A stretch of 64,000 nucleotides of DNA from Actinoallomurus sp050942425 (GTDB lineage: Bacteria > Actinomycetota > Actinomycetes > Streptosporangiales > Streptosporangiaceae), in assembly GCF_050942425.1 (NCBI RefSeq), contig NZ_CP192063.1, positions 3,720,001-3,784,000 on the forward strand. The letters run 5' to 3'. Shown here one piece after another: positions 41,456 through 52,100 of the stretch. Made by a program: the position numbers and the translations under genes. Position 1 is the first letter of the stretch. Each line of letters begins with the position of its first letter. Under the pieces are notes generated by a model. That model made no database searches. It was not told the origin of the DNA and worked only from the letters and a program-made list of their open reading frames with translations.

Positions 41456-44446
41456 ATGTCAGTCAGCGATGTGGGCGGAGCGGGCTTCACGCGCCGCGGC
41501 TTCCTGTTGACGGCCGGGACGGCCGCGGCGGGAGCGGCGGTCGTCTCGGGTACGCCCTTCGGGGCCGTCGCCCAGGCCGGGACGGCCGGCCGATTCGCCC
41601 GGCCCGACGCGGCCGTGGCACCGAAGTTCCGCTGGTGGTGGCCTGACGGCAACGTCGACCCCGCCGAGATCCGGCGCGAGGTCGACCAGATCGCCGACGC
41701 CGGCTTCGGCGGCGCGGAGATCGCCGCCGTGCACCACAGCATCGCCGACAAGTCGGTGCTGGATCCCGCCGGCCACGGCTGGGGAAGCCCCGCGTGGGTC
41801 GACGCCGTCGAGGCCGCCCTCGACCAGGCCCGCCGGCGCGGCGTGACCATCGACCTGACGATCGGCCCGGCCTGGCCCGCCGCCGTCCCGACCATCACGC
41901 CGGACGGCCCGGCGGCGGTCAAGGAACTGGCGTACGGCTCGGCGACCGTCGCCGCCGACGCGACGTACGACGGACCGGTGCCCGCGCCCGCGATCGCGCC
42001 CGCCGCGACGGTGACCGCCCAGAGACTCCTGCTCGTGCAGGCCGCACGCGTCAACACCGCCAACTCCACGCGCAAGGAGACCGGCCTGGACCTCGCGTCC
42101 GTGCAGGACCTGACCGGCAGGGTCGCCGACGGGCGGCTGAGCTGGACCGCTCCGTCCGACGGCTCCTGGGTGGTCATCGCCCACTGGGAGCGCGGCTCCG
42201 GCCAGACCCCCGAGTCCGGCCCGCACACGAGCCCGGCGGCGTACGTCGTCGACCACTTCAGCGCGGCCGGCACCCGGGCGGTGACCGACTACTGGGAGTC
42301 CCACATCCTCACCCAGGACGTGCGGCGCCTGATCCGCCGGGCGGGCGCCACGCTGTTCGAGGACTCCATCGAGATCGAGACCAAGGCGCTGCAGTGGACG
42401 CCGGACCTGCCCGCGGAGTTCGCCCGGCGCAAGGGCTACGCGCTGGCGCCGTACCTGCCGGCGATCGTCCAGAAGAGCGGCAACCAGGTCTTCGCCTACG
42501 AGGCCGCGCTGACCCGGCACGTCCGCCACGACTTCTGGGACGTCGTGTCCCAGCTGTTCAACGAGCACCACGTCACCGCGCTGAAGAAGTGGGCGCACTC
42601 CATCGGCCTGGACCTGCGCGCTCAGCCGTACGGCCTGCAGACCGACGCGATCGCCTCCGCCGCGATCCTCGACGTCCCCGAGGGGGAGTCGATCGGGTTC
42701 AAGAACCTCGACGACTGGCGCTGTCTCGCGGGCGGCCGGGACATGGCCGGGAAGACCGTGCTGTCCGGGGAGATCGGCGCGTACAACGGGGGCGCGTACA
42801 ACACGACGTGGAAGCGCTTCCTGCTGACGGTCGGCGGGGCGTATGCTGCCGGGCTGAACCGCGCGGTCATCCACGGCTTCTCCTACGCCACGGCGCCGGG
42901 GGTGAAGTGGCCCGGCTTCGCGGCCTTCACGCCGTACAACGGCACCATCGGCTACAGCGAGTCCTGGGGGCCGCGCCAGCCCACCTGGGTGCACGCCGAG
43001 GACATCTCCGGCTACCTGAGCCGCGTCCACGAGGTGCTGCAGTCCGGCACGGCCCGCGCCGACGTCGCGATCTTCCGGCAGACCGGATATACGGCGACCG
43101 GCATCGGCGCGTCCTGGTTCACCGCGAGCGGCGTCCCGCTGGGCTGGACCCACCAGTTCGTCAGCGAGCCGCTGCTGGCCCTCCCCAACGCCACGGTCTC
43201 CGGCGGCCGGTTCGCCCCGGACGGGCCGCGCTACAAGGCGATCTTCGTGGAGGGCGACTTCTTCGCGGGCTCGGAGTGCACGCTGACGGTGTTCGCCGCC
43301 GAGCGGCTGCTGCGGTACGCGAGGGCGGGCCTGCCGATCGTGCTGCTCGGCGACTGGTCCGCGCCGACCGTGCCGGGCCTCGGGTCCGACACCGAGAACG
43401 GTCGCCTGCGCGCGGTCGTCGCCGACCTGGTCAAGGAGCCGAAGGTCCGGGTCGTCGCCGACAAGGCGAACGTCCCGGCCGCGCTCGCCGACCTCGGCGT
43501 CGCGCCGGAGGTGACGTACGCGCAGAGCTCCACCCTGCTGAACGCCCGCCGCCACGACGACGGCGTCGACTACTACTACCTGTGCAACGGGCGGCACGCC
43601 GAGTCGGTGAAGCCACCCGTGGCCGCGATCGACCACGCCGTGTCGTTCACGCGCACGGTCAAGGACGCCGTGCCGTACGCGCTCGACCCGTGGACCGGCG
43701 AGGCCGAGCGGATCGCGACCTACACCGAGGACGGCGACCGGGTCACCGTCCGCGTGGCGCTGCAGCCGGGTCAGGCGACCGTCGTCGCGCTGGCCCGGCC
43801 GGGCCGGTTCGGCTCCGGCGGCGGCCGGACGCACGTCACGAGCACCGAGGCCGCCGAGGCCCGCTTCGCCGACGGCGACCTGGTGATCCGCGCGACGGCG
43901 GCCGGGACGTACGCCACGACGCTGTCCACCGGCCGGATCGTACGGACGACGGTCGCGGACGTCCCCGCGCCGATCACCCCGGGGACCTGGCAACTCGAGG
44001 TGGAGAGCCGGGAGCCGGGCGCGTCCGCCACCGAGACGGCCACGGTCACCCACCGGCTGACGCTCGACGCGCTCAAGGCCTGGCCCGACATCCCGGAGCT
44101 CGCGGACGTCTCGGGCATCGGCCGGTACACCACGACGGTCGACCTGCCCGCCTCCTGGACCCGCGCGCACGGCGCGTACCTGCAGCTGGGCCAGGTGTTC
44201 GACACCTGCCGGGTCACGGTCAACGGGCGGCGCCTGCCGGCGGTCGACCAGATCAACCCGGTCGTCGACGCCGGGCCGTACCTGCGGCGCGGCGCCAACA
44301 CGATCGAGGTCGAGGTCGCGACAACCCTGAACAACCGCCTGCGCGTGTCCGACCCCTCGGTCTACGGCGGCGCGCCCCGGCAGGCGTACGGCCTGATCGG
44401 CCCCGTTCGCCTCGTGCCGTACGTGCAGGCGGCGATCGCCGGATGA
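41456..44446 (+). CDS. Tat-exported GH106 alpha-L-rhamnosidase
   Basis: A 996-residue enzyme with a twin-arginine signal (TRRGFLLTAGTAAAGAAVVSG). The start of the mature protein, KFRWWWPDGNVDPAEIRREVDQIADAGFGGAEI, is the typical GH106 TIM-barrel entry; LFEDSIEIETKALQWTPDLPAEFARRKGYAL and VLSGEIGAYNGGAYNTTWKRFL are family segments containing the candidate calcium ligands and acid residues. The C terminus carries a GH2-type sugar-binding domain (GIGRYTTTVDLPASW, LQLGQVFDTCRVTVNGRRLP). GH106 members remove alpha-1,2/1,4-linked L-rhamnose from rhamnogalacturonans. The ATG giving MSVSDV is chosen over one 12 bases earlier. Confidence 0.88.
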   Translation: MSVSDVGGAGFTRRGFLLTAGTAAAGAAVVSGTPFGAVAQAGTAGRFARPDAAVAPKFRWWWPDGNVDPAEIRREVDQIADAGFGGAEIAAVHHSIADKSVLDPAGHGWGSPAWVDAVEAALDQARRRGVTIDLTIGPAWPAAVPTITPDGPAAVKELAYGSATVAADATYDGPVPAPAIAPAATVTAQRLLLVQAARVNTANSTRKETGLDLASVQDLTGRVADGRLSWTAPSDGSWVVIAHWERGSGQTPESGPHTSPAAYVVDHFSAAGTRAVTDYWESHILTQDVRRLIRRAGATLFEDSIEIETKALQWTPDLPAEFARRKGYALAPYLPAIVQKSGNQVFAYEAALTRHVRHDFWDVVSQLFNEHHVTALKKWAHSIGLDLRAQPYGLQTDAIASAAILDVPEGESIGFKNLDDWRCLAGGRDMAGKTVLSGEIGAYNGGAYNTTWKRFLLTVGGAYAAGLNRAVIHGFSYATAPGVKWPGFAAFTPYNGTIGYSESWGPRQPTWVHAEDISGYLSRVHEVLQSGTARADVAIFRQTGYTATGIGASWFTASGVPLGWTHQFVSEPLLALPNATVSGGRFAPDGPRYKAIFVEGDFFAGSECTLTVFAAERLLRYARAGLPIVLLGDWSAPTVPGLGSDTENGRLRAVVADLVKEPKVRVVADKANVPAALADLGVAPEVTYAQSSTLLNARRHDDGVDYYYLCNGRHAESVKPPVAAIDHAVSFTRTVKDAVPYALDPWTGEAERIATYTEDGDRVTVRVALQPGQATVVALARPGRFGSGGGRTHVTSTEAAEARFADGDLVIRATAAGTYATTLSTGRIVRTTVADVPAPITPGTWQLEVESREPGASATETATVTHRLTLDALKAWPDIPELADVSGIGRYTTTVDLPASWTRAHGAYLQLGQVFDTCRVTVNGRRLPAVDQINPVVDAGPYLRRGANTIEVEVATTLNNRLRVSDPSVYGGAPRQAYGLIGPVRLVPYVQAAIAG

Positions 44447-44472
44447 CGCCCCCGACAGAGACGAGGTACCCC

Positions 44473-44559
44473 ATGAGAACGACGCTTCTCCACTGCCTGA
44501 GCGGCGGCGCCCGGCCCGCCGCGCACGGCGCCGACTGCACCTCCACCTCCGCCTCCTGA
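44473..44559 (+). CDS. Possible 28-residue peptide between GH genes
   Basis: An ATG preceded by GAGG starts a 28-codon frame (MRTTLLHCLSGG ... CTSTSAS) in the 200-base gap between the GH106 and next rhamnosidase gene; its stop codon lies at the foot of a GC-rich hairpin. It has two cysteines and a Ser/Thr-rich tail. No family is recognised and it may be chance, since the frame simply continues an open frame opposite the upstream gene's coding frame. Confidence 0.2.
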   Translation: MRTTLLHCLSGGARPAAHGADCTSTSAS

Positions 44560-44574
44560 CCGGCCGGGCCGGTC
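44558..44574 (+). terminator. Small GC-rich stem-loop
   Basis: GACCGGC (44558-44564) pairs with GCCGGTC (44568-44574) around a 3-base loop, about 110 bases after the GH106 stop. Short stem, no T run. Confidence 0.35.
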
Positions 44575-44646
44575 GCGGGGATCCTCCGTCTCCTCGCGCC
44601 CGGCCCGGCCCCGAACCCTCGTTTCCTCCTGACCCTGAGAGATCGC

Positions 44647-46692
44647 ATGAGCCCCTGGAAGCGACGCCTGCCCCTGACCGCCGTGGGACTGGCCGCCCTC
44701 GTCGCGCCGGTCCTGTCCGTCCCGCCCGCCACCGCGGGTCCCGCGCCGTCCCGGTCCGCGGCCCGGCCGTGGGACGCCTACAACCTCTCGCCCCGGACCC
44801 GGACCGTACGGCCCGTCGCCATCTACAACACGAACGGCACCGTGACCGACCCGTCCGCCGTGCTCACGGGCCGGCGGACCCGCCTGACCGGCACGGGCTC
44901 GTACGTCACGCTGGACTTCGGCAAGGACGTCAGCGGCCTGGTCACGCTGCACTTCGCCGCCTCGGACGGCCCGCAGCGGGTCGGCCTGGCGTTCAACGAG
45001 TCCCCGGACTACGTCGGGACCAACTCCGACACCTCCACCGGCGGCCCGCGCAGCCGCGACGGCGTCCTGTACGCCGACGTCGACGGCGCGACCACCTACA
45101 CGATGCCCGCCCAGAACCTGCGCGGCGGCTTCCGCTACCTGACCGTCTTCCTGGACTCCGCCGGCAGCGTCGACCTCGACCGCGCGTCGCTGCACTTCAC
45201 GGCCGCGCCGACGATGAAGCACCCGGCCGACTACGCGAACCACTTCTACTCCAGCGACCCGCTGCTCAACCGCATCTGGTACGCGGGCGTGTACACGATG
45301 CAGCTCAACACGATCGACCCCAAGACCGGCAGGGTCTGGGAGCCGCCCGCGGCGCTGTGGGACAACACCGGCGACGTCGGTGTGGGCGACACGATCCTCG
45401 TGGACGGCGCCAAGCGCGACCGGACCGTGTGGCCGGGCGATCTGGGCATCGAGATCCCCGCCGCGTACGCCGCCTTCGGCGACACGGTGTCGGCGCGCAA
45501 CGCGCTCACGACGGTGTACCAGCACCAGAAGGACACCGGCGAGCTGCCGTACTCCGGGCCGATGATGAACAAGTACGGCTCCGACACCTACCACCTGTGG
45601 ACCCTGTCGGCGAGCTACGACTACTACCGCTACACCGGCGACACGGCGTGGCTGGCGAGCGTGTGGGACGCCTACAAGCACGGCGTCGACTACAGCACCG
45701 CGAAGGTCGACGCGAACGGGCTGCTGTCCATCACCGGCACCGGCGACTCGGTGCGCATCCTCGCCAAGGGCGAGAACCTCATCGCCAACGTCCTGCTGTG
45801 GCGCGTGCTGAGCACCGGTTCGGAGCTGGCCACCGTGCGCGGGGACACGGCCCTCGCCGCGTCGTACGCGAGCCGGGCCGCCGCGCTGCGCACCGCCATC
45901 GACGCGAACTTCTGGGACGACGCCGCCGGGGCGTACAAGTTCTACCCGAACTCCACCATCCACCCGCAGGACGGCAACGCGCTCGCGGTCTGGTACGGCC
46001 TGGCGGACCAGGACAAGGCCCGGCGGATCAGCACGACGCTCACGGGCAACTGGAACGACGTCGGCTCGACCGCGCCGGAGAACAAGGGCAACCCGGGCGT
46101 GTTCTCCGGGTCCATGGAGGTCAACGCGCACTTCGCGGCGGGCGGCCAGACCGCCGACCAGGCCGGCGTGGACCTGATCCGCCGCCAGTGGGGCTACATG
46201 CTGACCAGCCCGCACGGCACGCAGAGCACCTTCTGGGAGTCCTACCGGGCGGGGGAGTCGTGCGTGTTCTGCAGCACGTACGTCAGCCTCGCGCACGGCT
46301 GGGCGACCGGCCCGACGCCCGCGTTGAGCTTCTACGTCCTCGGCGTCGCACCCGACTCGCCGGGCGGGCGCACCTTCCACTTCGTCCCGCACCCGGCTGA
46401 CCTGACCTTCACCGAGGGCCGGATCACCACCGAGTACGGCCCGGTCGACGCCTCCTGGCGGGTCGACCACGGGGCGTTCCGGGCGCGGCTGACCGCGCCG
46501 CGCGGCACGACCGGCCGGGCGGGCGTGCCGACCTTCGGCGGCAAGGTCCGGGTCTTCGTCAACGGGCGGCTCGCCTGGACCGGCACGCGGGCCACGGCGT
46601 ACGGCGCGCACACCGACGGCGAGTACGTCTACCTCGAGGGCCTGCGCGCGGGCCACTACACGATCACGAGCGAGCGAGTGGGGGAGCGATGA
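44647..46692 (+). CDS. Secreted GH78-like alpha-L-rhamnosidase (fungal-type)
   Basis: A 681-residue exported protein (signal LTAVGLAALVAPVLSVPPATA). A short beta-sandwich (YVTLDFGKDVSGLVTLHF, GGFRYLTVFLDSAGSVDL) leads into the six-hairpin barrel. The catalytic motif DGAKRDRTVWPGD lies at about 253-265 and is the form seen in Aspergillus rhamnosidases; later CVFCSTYVSLAHGWATGPTPALSFYVLGV and a short beta C-cap (FTEGRITTEYGPVDASW) follow. It shares the DGAKRDR motif with the gene at 27928 but lacks the F5/8 domain. Stop overlaps the next start (ATGA), so translation is coupled with the GH127 gene. Confidence 0.87.
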   Translation: MSPWKRRLPLTAVGLAALVAPVLSVPPATAGPAPSRSAARPWDAYNLSPRTRTVRPVAIYNTNGTVTDPSAVLTGRRTRLTGTGSYVTLDFGKDVSGLVTLHFAASDGPQRVGLAFNESPDYVGTNSDTSTGGPRSRDGVLYADVDGATTYTMPAQNLRGGFRYLTVFLDSAGSVDLDRASLHFTAAPTMKHPADYANHFYSSDPLLNRIWYAGVYTMQLNTIDPKTGRVWEPPAALWDNTGDVGVGDTILVDGAKRDRTVWPGDLGIEIPAAYAAFGDTVSARNALTTVYQHQKDTGELPYSGPMMNKYGSDTYHLWTLSASYDYYRYTGDTAWLASVWDAYKHGVDYSTAKVDANGLLSITGTGDSVRILAKGENLIANVLLWRVLSTGSELATVRGDTALAASYASRAAALRTAIDANFWDDAAGAYKFYPNSTIHPQDGNALAVWYGLADQDKARRISTTLTGNWNDVGSTAPENKGNPGVFSGSMEVNAHFAAGGQTADQAGVDLIRRQWGYMLTSPHGTQSTFWESYRAGESCVFCSTYVSLAHGWATGPTPALSFYVLGVAPDSPGGRTFHFVPHPADLTFTEGRITTEYGPVDASWRVDHGAFRARLTAPRGTTGRAGVPTFGGKVRVFVNGRLAWTGTRATAYGAHTDGEYVYLEGLRAGHYTITSERVGER

Positions 46693-49190
46693 GTACACCG
46701 TTCAGCCGGCGCGGGTTCCTCGGCGTCGCGGGCGGCGCGGTGGCCGCCGCCGGCCTGCTGGATCTGCCGGGGCGGGCGGCCGTCGCGGCGACCGGCGGGG
46801 ACCCGGCCGTGACGCCGTTCCCGCTGCGCGGCGTCACGCTGTTGGAGAGCCGGTTCCGCGACAACATGGCGCGGACCTGCTCCTACCTGACGTTCGTCGA
46901 CGCGGACCGGCTGCTGCACACGTTCCGGCTCACCGCCGGGCTGCCGTCGGCGGCGCAGCCCTGCGGCGGCTGGGAGGCCCCGAACGTCCAGTTGCGCGGC
47001 CACTCCACCGGGCACCTGCTGTCCGCCCTCGCCCAGGCGCACGCGAACACCGGCGACGACGCCTACGCCGCCAAGGCCCGGTACATCGTCGGCGAGCTCG
47101 CCAAGTGCCAGGCCGCGGGGCCGGGAGCGGGCTACACGACCGGGTATCTGTCGGCCTTCGAGGAAAAGGTTTTCGACCAGCTCGAGGCGGGCGGCCATCC
47201 GTGGGCGCCGTACTACACCCTCCACAAGATCATGGCGGGGCTGCTCGACCAGTACCAGCTCAGCGGGAACCGCCAGGCCCTCGACGTGCTGCTCGGCATG
47301 GCCGCCTGGGCCGACGCGCGCACCGCGAAGCTGACGAGCGAGCAGATGCAGTCGCTGCTGAACGTGGAGTTCGGCGGCATGAACGACGTGCTCGCCGCCC
47401 TCTACCTGCAGACCCGCGACCCCGCGCACCTGCGCACCGCCCGCCGCTTCGACCACGAGGCCGTCTTCGGCCCGCTCGCCGACCGGCAGGACCAGCTGGC
47501 CGGCCTGCACGCCAACACCCAGATCCCCAAGATCGTCGGTGCGGTGCGGGAGTACGAGGCCACCGGGGACCCGCGCTACCTCGACATCGCGGCGTACTTC
47601 TGGGAGACGGTCGTCCGCCACCACACCTACGTCATCGGCGGCAACAGCAACGCCGAGATGTTCTGCCCACCGGACCAGATCATCTCCCAGCTCGGCGAGA
47701 ACACCTGCGAGAACTGCAACAGCTACAACATGCTCAAGCTGTCGCGGCTGCTGTTCTTCCACCGCCCGAGCCCGGCGTACATGGACTACTACGAGTGGAC
47801 CCTGTACAACCAGCTGCTCGGCGAGCAGGACCCCGACTCCGCGCACGGGTTCTGCACGTACTACACCGGCCTGTGGCCCGGCACACAGCGGCAGGTCAAG
47901 GGCGGTCTCGGCGCCGACCCGGGCAGCTACAGCAGCGACTACACCAACTTCTCCTGCGACCACGGCACGGGCATGGAGACGCACACGAAGTTCGCCGACT
48001 CCATCTACTTCCACACCGGCGGCACGCTGTACGTCAACCTGTTCATCCCCTCGGAGGTGACCTGGGCCGAGCGCGGGGTCCACGTCCGCCAGGAGACCCG
48101 CTACCCGCAGGAGGACACGACCCGGCTGACCGTGCGCGGCGACGCGCGGTTCACGATGAAGATCCGTATCCCCGGCTGGACCCGTCATCCCCGGGTCCGG
48201 ATCAACGGCCACGAGGCGGGCCGGGCCCGGCCCGGCACGTACGTGACGATCGAGCGGCGCTGGCGCGACGGCGACACCGTCGAGGTCACCCTGCCCATGG
48301 CGCTGACCTGGCGGAAGGCCCCCGACAACCCGAAGGTCCAGGCGGTCAGCTACGGTCCGGTCGTGCTGGCCGGCGGGTACGGTGCCCAGCAGCTGAAGAC
48401 GATCCCGGCGATCGAGCCGCGCTCCGTGCGCGCCGCCGAGGACTCCCTGCGCTTCACCGCGACGGCGGACGGCGCCGACGTCACGCTCATGCCGTTCTCG
48501 GAGATCCAGCACCAGCGGTACACGGTGTACTGGGCGACCCCGCCGGACCGGTCCCGGCCGCGCCTGATCGCCCGCTACTCCTTCGGGGAGGGCAGCGGCA
48601 CGACGACGGCGGACGCGACCAGGACCTGGCCCGCCGCGACGCTCGCCGGCGGCGCGACCTGGACCGGCGACGGCGCGGTCGCGCTCGACGGCAAGGACGG
48701 CCACGTCGCCCTGCCGCCCGGGCTGATCAGCGGGCTCGACGCCCTGACCATCGCGGCCTGGGTACGGCCGGAGGAGCTCGCCAACTCCGCCCGCGTCTTC
48801 GACCTGGGCTTCCACAAGATGACCTACCTGTTCCTCGCCGTACGGACCGGCACGGGCAAGGCGCGCTTCGCCATGAAGATCGCCGGAATGGACGGGGAGG
48901 ACTTCATCGACGCCGCCGGCCCGATCCCGGCGGGCACCTGGAGCCACGTCGCGGTGACCATCGCCGACGGCAAGGGCGTGCTGTACGTCGACGGCGCCGA
49001 GTCCGGCCGCAACGACGCGCTCGTGATGAGCCCGCTGCTGCTCGGCGCGACCACGCAGAACTACCTCGGCCGTTCCCAGAACCCCACCCACCCGTACCTG
49101 CACGGCCAGGTCGACGACTTCCGGATCTACAACCACGCCCTCACCGCCGCCGACGTCGCGGCCCTCCACGCTCAAGGACGGAACGCATGA
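46689..49190 (+). CDS. Tat-exported GH127-type (DUF1680) beta-L-arabinofuranosidase with LamG domain
   Basis: An 833-residue protein with a Tat signal (SRRGFLGVAGGAVAAAGLL). Residues about 40-610 are the DUF1680 (alpha/alpha)6 barrel: GGWEAPNVQLRGHSTGHLLSALA, YYTLHKIMAGLLDQY, GGNSNAEMFCPPDQI, ENCNSYNMLKLSRLLF. Of the four zinc/nucleophile positions known in HypBA1 (Glu, Cys, Cys, Cys), here E341, C343 and C423 are present but the fourth is Asp (D424, SCDHGTGME). Residues about 620-830 form a LamG concanavalin-like binding domain (DALTIAAWVRPEELA, TWSHVAVTIADGKGVLYVDG). It should act on terminal L-arabinofuranose. Coupled by ATGA overlaps on both sides. Confidence 0.88.
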   Translation: MSTPFSRRGFLGVAGGAVAAAGLLDLPGRAAVAATGGDPAVTPFPLRGVTLLESRFRDNMARTCSYLTFVDADRLLHTFRLTAGLPSAAQPCGGWEAPNVQLRGHSTGHLLSALAQAHANTGDDAYAAKARYIVGELAKCQAAGPGAGYTTGYLSAFEEKVFDQLEAGGHPWAPYYTLHKIMAGLLDQYQLSGNRQALDVLLGMAAWADARTAKLTSEQMQSLLNVEFGGMNDVLAALYLQTRDPAHLRTARRFDHEAVFGPLADRQDQLAGLHANTQIPKIVGAVREYEATGDPRYLDIAAYFWETVVRHHTYVIGGNSNAEMFCPPDQIISQLGENTCENCNSYNMLKLSRLLFFHRPSPAYMDYYEWTLYNQLLGEQDPDSAHGFCTYYTGLWPGTQRQVKGGLGADPGSYSSDYTNFSCDHGTGMETHTKFADSIYFHTGGTLYVNLFIPSEVTWAERGVHVRQETRYPQEDTTRLTVRGDARFTMKIRIPGWTRHPRVRINGHEAGRARPGTYVTIERRWRDGDTVEVTLPMALTWRKAPDNPKVQAVSYGPVVLAGGYGAQQLKTIPAIEPRSVRAAEDSLRFTATADGADVTLMPFSEIQHQRYTVYWATPPDRSRPRLIARYSFGEGSGTTTADATRTWPAATLAGGATWTGDGAVALDGKDGHVALPPGLISGLDALTIAAWVRPEELANSARVFDLGFHKMTYLFLAVRTGTGKARFAMKIAGMDGEDFIDAAGPIPAGTWSHVAVTIADGKGVLYVDGAESGRNDALVMSPLLLGATTQNYLGRSQNPTHPYLHGQVDDFRIYNHALTAADVAALHAQGRNA

Positions 49191-52100
49191 GCACGTTGCG
49201 ACGGGCCGCCGCCTCGGCTGCCGCGCTGGCGGTGGTGTTCGGCACCGCCGTGCCCGCGTACGCCGGTGAACGCCCTGGCGTCACCGGCCTGCGCGCCGCC
49301 GACCTCACCGAACCGCTCGGCATCGAGGACACGACCCCGCCGCTGACCTGGCGCCTGACCTCGGCTGCGCAGACGGCATATCAGATTCAGGCCGCGACCA
49401 GCCCCGACGGGTTCGGCCGGCCCGACCTGTGGGACACCGGCCGGGTCGCCTCCGCCGGCCAGCGCGTCGACTACGCCGGGAAGGCGCTCGCCAGCCGTAC
49501 CCGCGTCTACTGGCGGGTGCGCGTGTGGACCGGCTCGGGCGGCGCGTCGGCGTGGAGCGAACCGGCCTGGTTCGAGGCCGGCCTGACGTCGGCGTCCGAC
49601 TGGTCCGGCCAGTGGATCACCCACCCGGACTGGCGGTTCAAGGAGAAGCAGCCGACCCCGATCGTGGTGAAGCTGCCCGAGACGACCGCCCGCTATGTCC
49701 GGCTCAACGTGACCCGGCTCGGCCTGCCGCTCGTGGAGAACCTCCCGGACAAGACCTGGCGGCTGCAGCTCGCCGAGCTCGAGGTCCGCGACTCCTCCGG
49801 GACGAACCTGGCCGCGAACACGACGGTCACGAGCTCCGACACCGGCAACCAGGTCAACCACAAGTGGCTCCCGCGCTACCTGACCGACGGGACCGAGACG
49901 ACGAACCAGGAGCTCGCCGGCTGGTCCAGCTCCGCGTACCCCTCCGACGACGTCTCCGCCAAGCCGATCACGCTCACCGTCGACCTGAAGTCCGCGAAGA
50001 CGTTCGACCAGGTGCTGCTGTTCCCGCGCACCGACGTCCCGGCGGCCGGCGACAAGGTCCCGTACGCGCCCGTCGACTACTCCGTCTCGACGGGCGACGA
50101 TGCCGCCGGGCCGTTCACCGCCGTGCGGACGGTCGCCGGTCAGGAGCCACCGCGATCACCGGTCCCGGAGGCGATGCCGATCTTCGCCAAGGACTTCGCG
50201 CTGCCCTCCAGGATCCGCTCCGCCCGCCTGTACGTCAGCGGCGTCGGCGTCTACGAGGCCGGGCTGAACGGCCGCAGGCTCGGGGACGCCGTGCTCGAAC
50301 CGGGCAACACCGACGTCACCGACCAGGTCCCGTACGCGACGTACGACGTCACGCGGCTGCTGCGGCCCGGGCGGAACTCGATCGGCGTCCGGCTCGGCAA
50401 CGGCACCGCCAACGTCATCTCCACCGCCGACCGGTACCGCAAGTTCGGCGGCACGCAGAGCGACCCGGAGCTGATCGCCCAGCTCGAGGTCACCCTCGCC
50501 GACGGCAGCGTCCGCCGCGTCGTCAGCGGAACCGACTGGCAGACCACCCTCGGCGGCACCACCTTCTCCAACTGGTACGGCGGGGAGGACTTCGACGCCC
50601 GTCGTGAGCCAACCGGCTGGGACCGGCCCGGCGCGAAGCGGCCGGGCTGGCAGCAGCCGGTCGCCGTAACCGGCCCCGGCGGCAGGCTGACGGGCCGCAT
50701 CGAGGAGCCGGTCCGCGTCCAGGACACCCTCCAGGGGACCCAGGTCGGCTCCGGCGACGGCTACCAGGTCTTCGACCTCGGCCGGAACATCGCCGGCTGG
50801 CCCGAGCTGACCATCACGGCCCCCGCCGGAACGACGGTGCGCATGTACCCGGCCGAGAGCCTCAACAACGGCCGCGCGTACCAGCTGACCAGCAACGTCG
50901 GCGCGCCGATCTGGGACCAGTACACGACGCGCACCGACGGCGCCGAGACCTGGCACCCGCACTTCTCCTACCACGCCCTCCGCTACGTCGAGCTCCGCGG
51001 CGTGCCCGCCGGCGCGACCGTCTCCGTCCGAGGCCTGGCACTGCACGCCGACAACCCCTCGGCCGGTTCGTTCTCCTCGTCCAACGACCTCCTCGACGGG
51101 ATCCACACCCTGATCCGCCGGGCGATCGAGAACAACATGCAGAGCATCCTCACCGACTGCCCGAGCCGGGAGAAGCTCGGCTGGCTCGAACAGGACCACC
51201 TCGTCTTCGGCGGTCTGGCCTTCAACTACGACATGGCGGCCCAGCTCCGCAAGGTCGTCCGGGACATGGCCGAGGCGCAGACCGACACCGGTCTGATCCC
51301 GTCCACGGTGCCGGACTACACGGTGCTGGCCGGGGCGTACCGCGACGACCCGAACTGGGGCGGCGCGTTCGTCGTCGTGCCGTGGGACCTGTACCTGACC
51401 TACGGCGACGCCGACACCATGCGCGCCTACTACCCGGCGATGCAGAAGTACGCCTCCTACCTGGAGGCCCGGGCGGTGAACGGGCTGACCGACTACAGCC
51501 TGGGCGACTGGATCACGCCGGACCGGACGTTCCCGAAGTTCGTCTCCGGGACGTACGGCTACTGGCGGGTCCTCGACACCATGTCCAAGATCGCCGGCGC
51601 GCTCGGGAAGACGGACGAGGCAGCGGCGTACCGGGCCAAGGCGGACGCCAGCGCGAAGGCCCTGTCCGACAAGTACTACGACACCGCGAGCGGTACCTTC
51701 GCCGGCGGCGGCCAGGGCGCCGAGGCGCTCGCCCTCGACATGGGCGCCGTTCCGGCCGACCAGCGGCAGCGCCTGCTCGACCACCTGGTCGGCAGCGTCA
51801 CGGCGGCCGGGTACCACCTGCAGCTCGGCGAGATCTCGCTGCCCAGCGCGTTCCGCGTGCTGCCCGACGACGTCATCTACAAGATCGCCACTCAGACGGA
51901 CAGCCCCAGCTACGGCTACCAGGTCGTACACGGCAACACCACGCTCGGCGAGGGCTGGGACGGCGGCAGCGGCCAGTCGCAGGACCACTTCATGCTCGGC
52001 TCGATCGACTCGTGGTTCACCGGGCGGCTGGCCGGCATCCAGCAGGCCCCCGGCTCGGTCGGCTACCGCAAGCTCCTCATCGCCCCGGCCGTCGTCGGCG

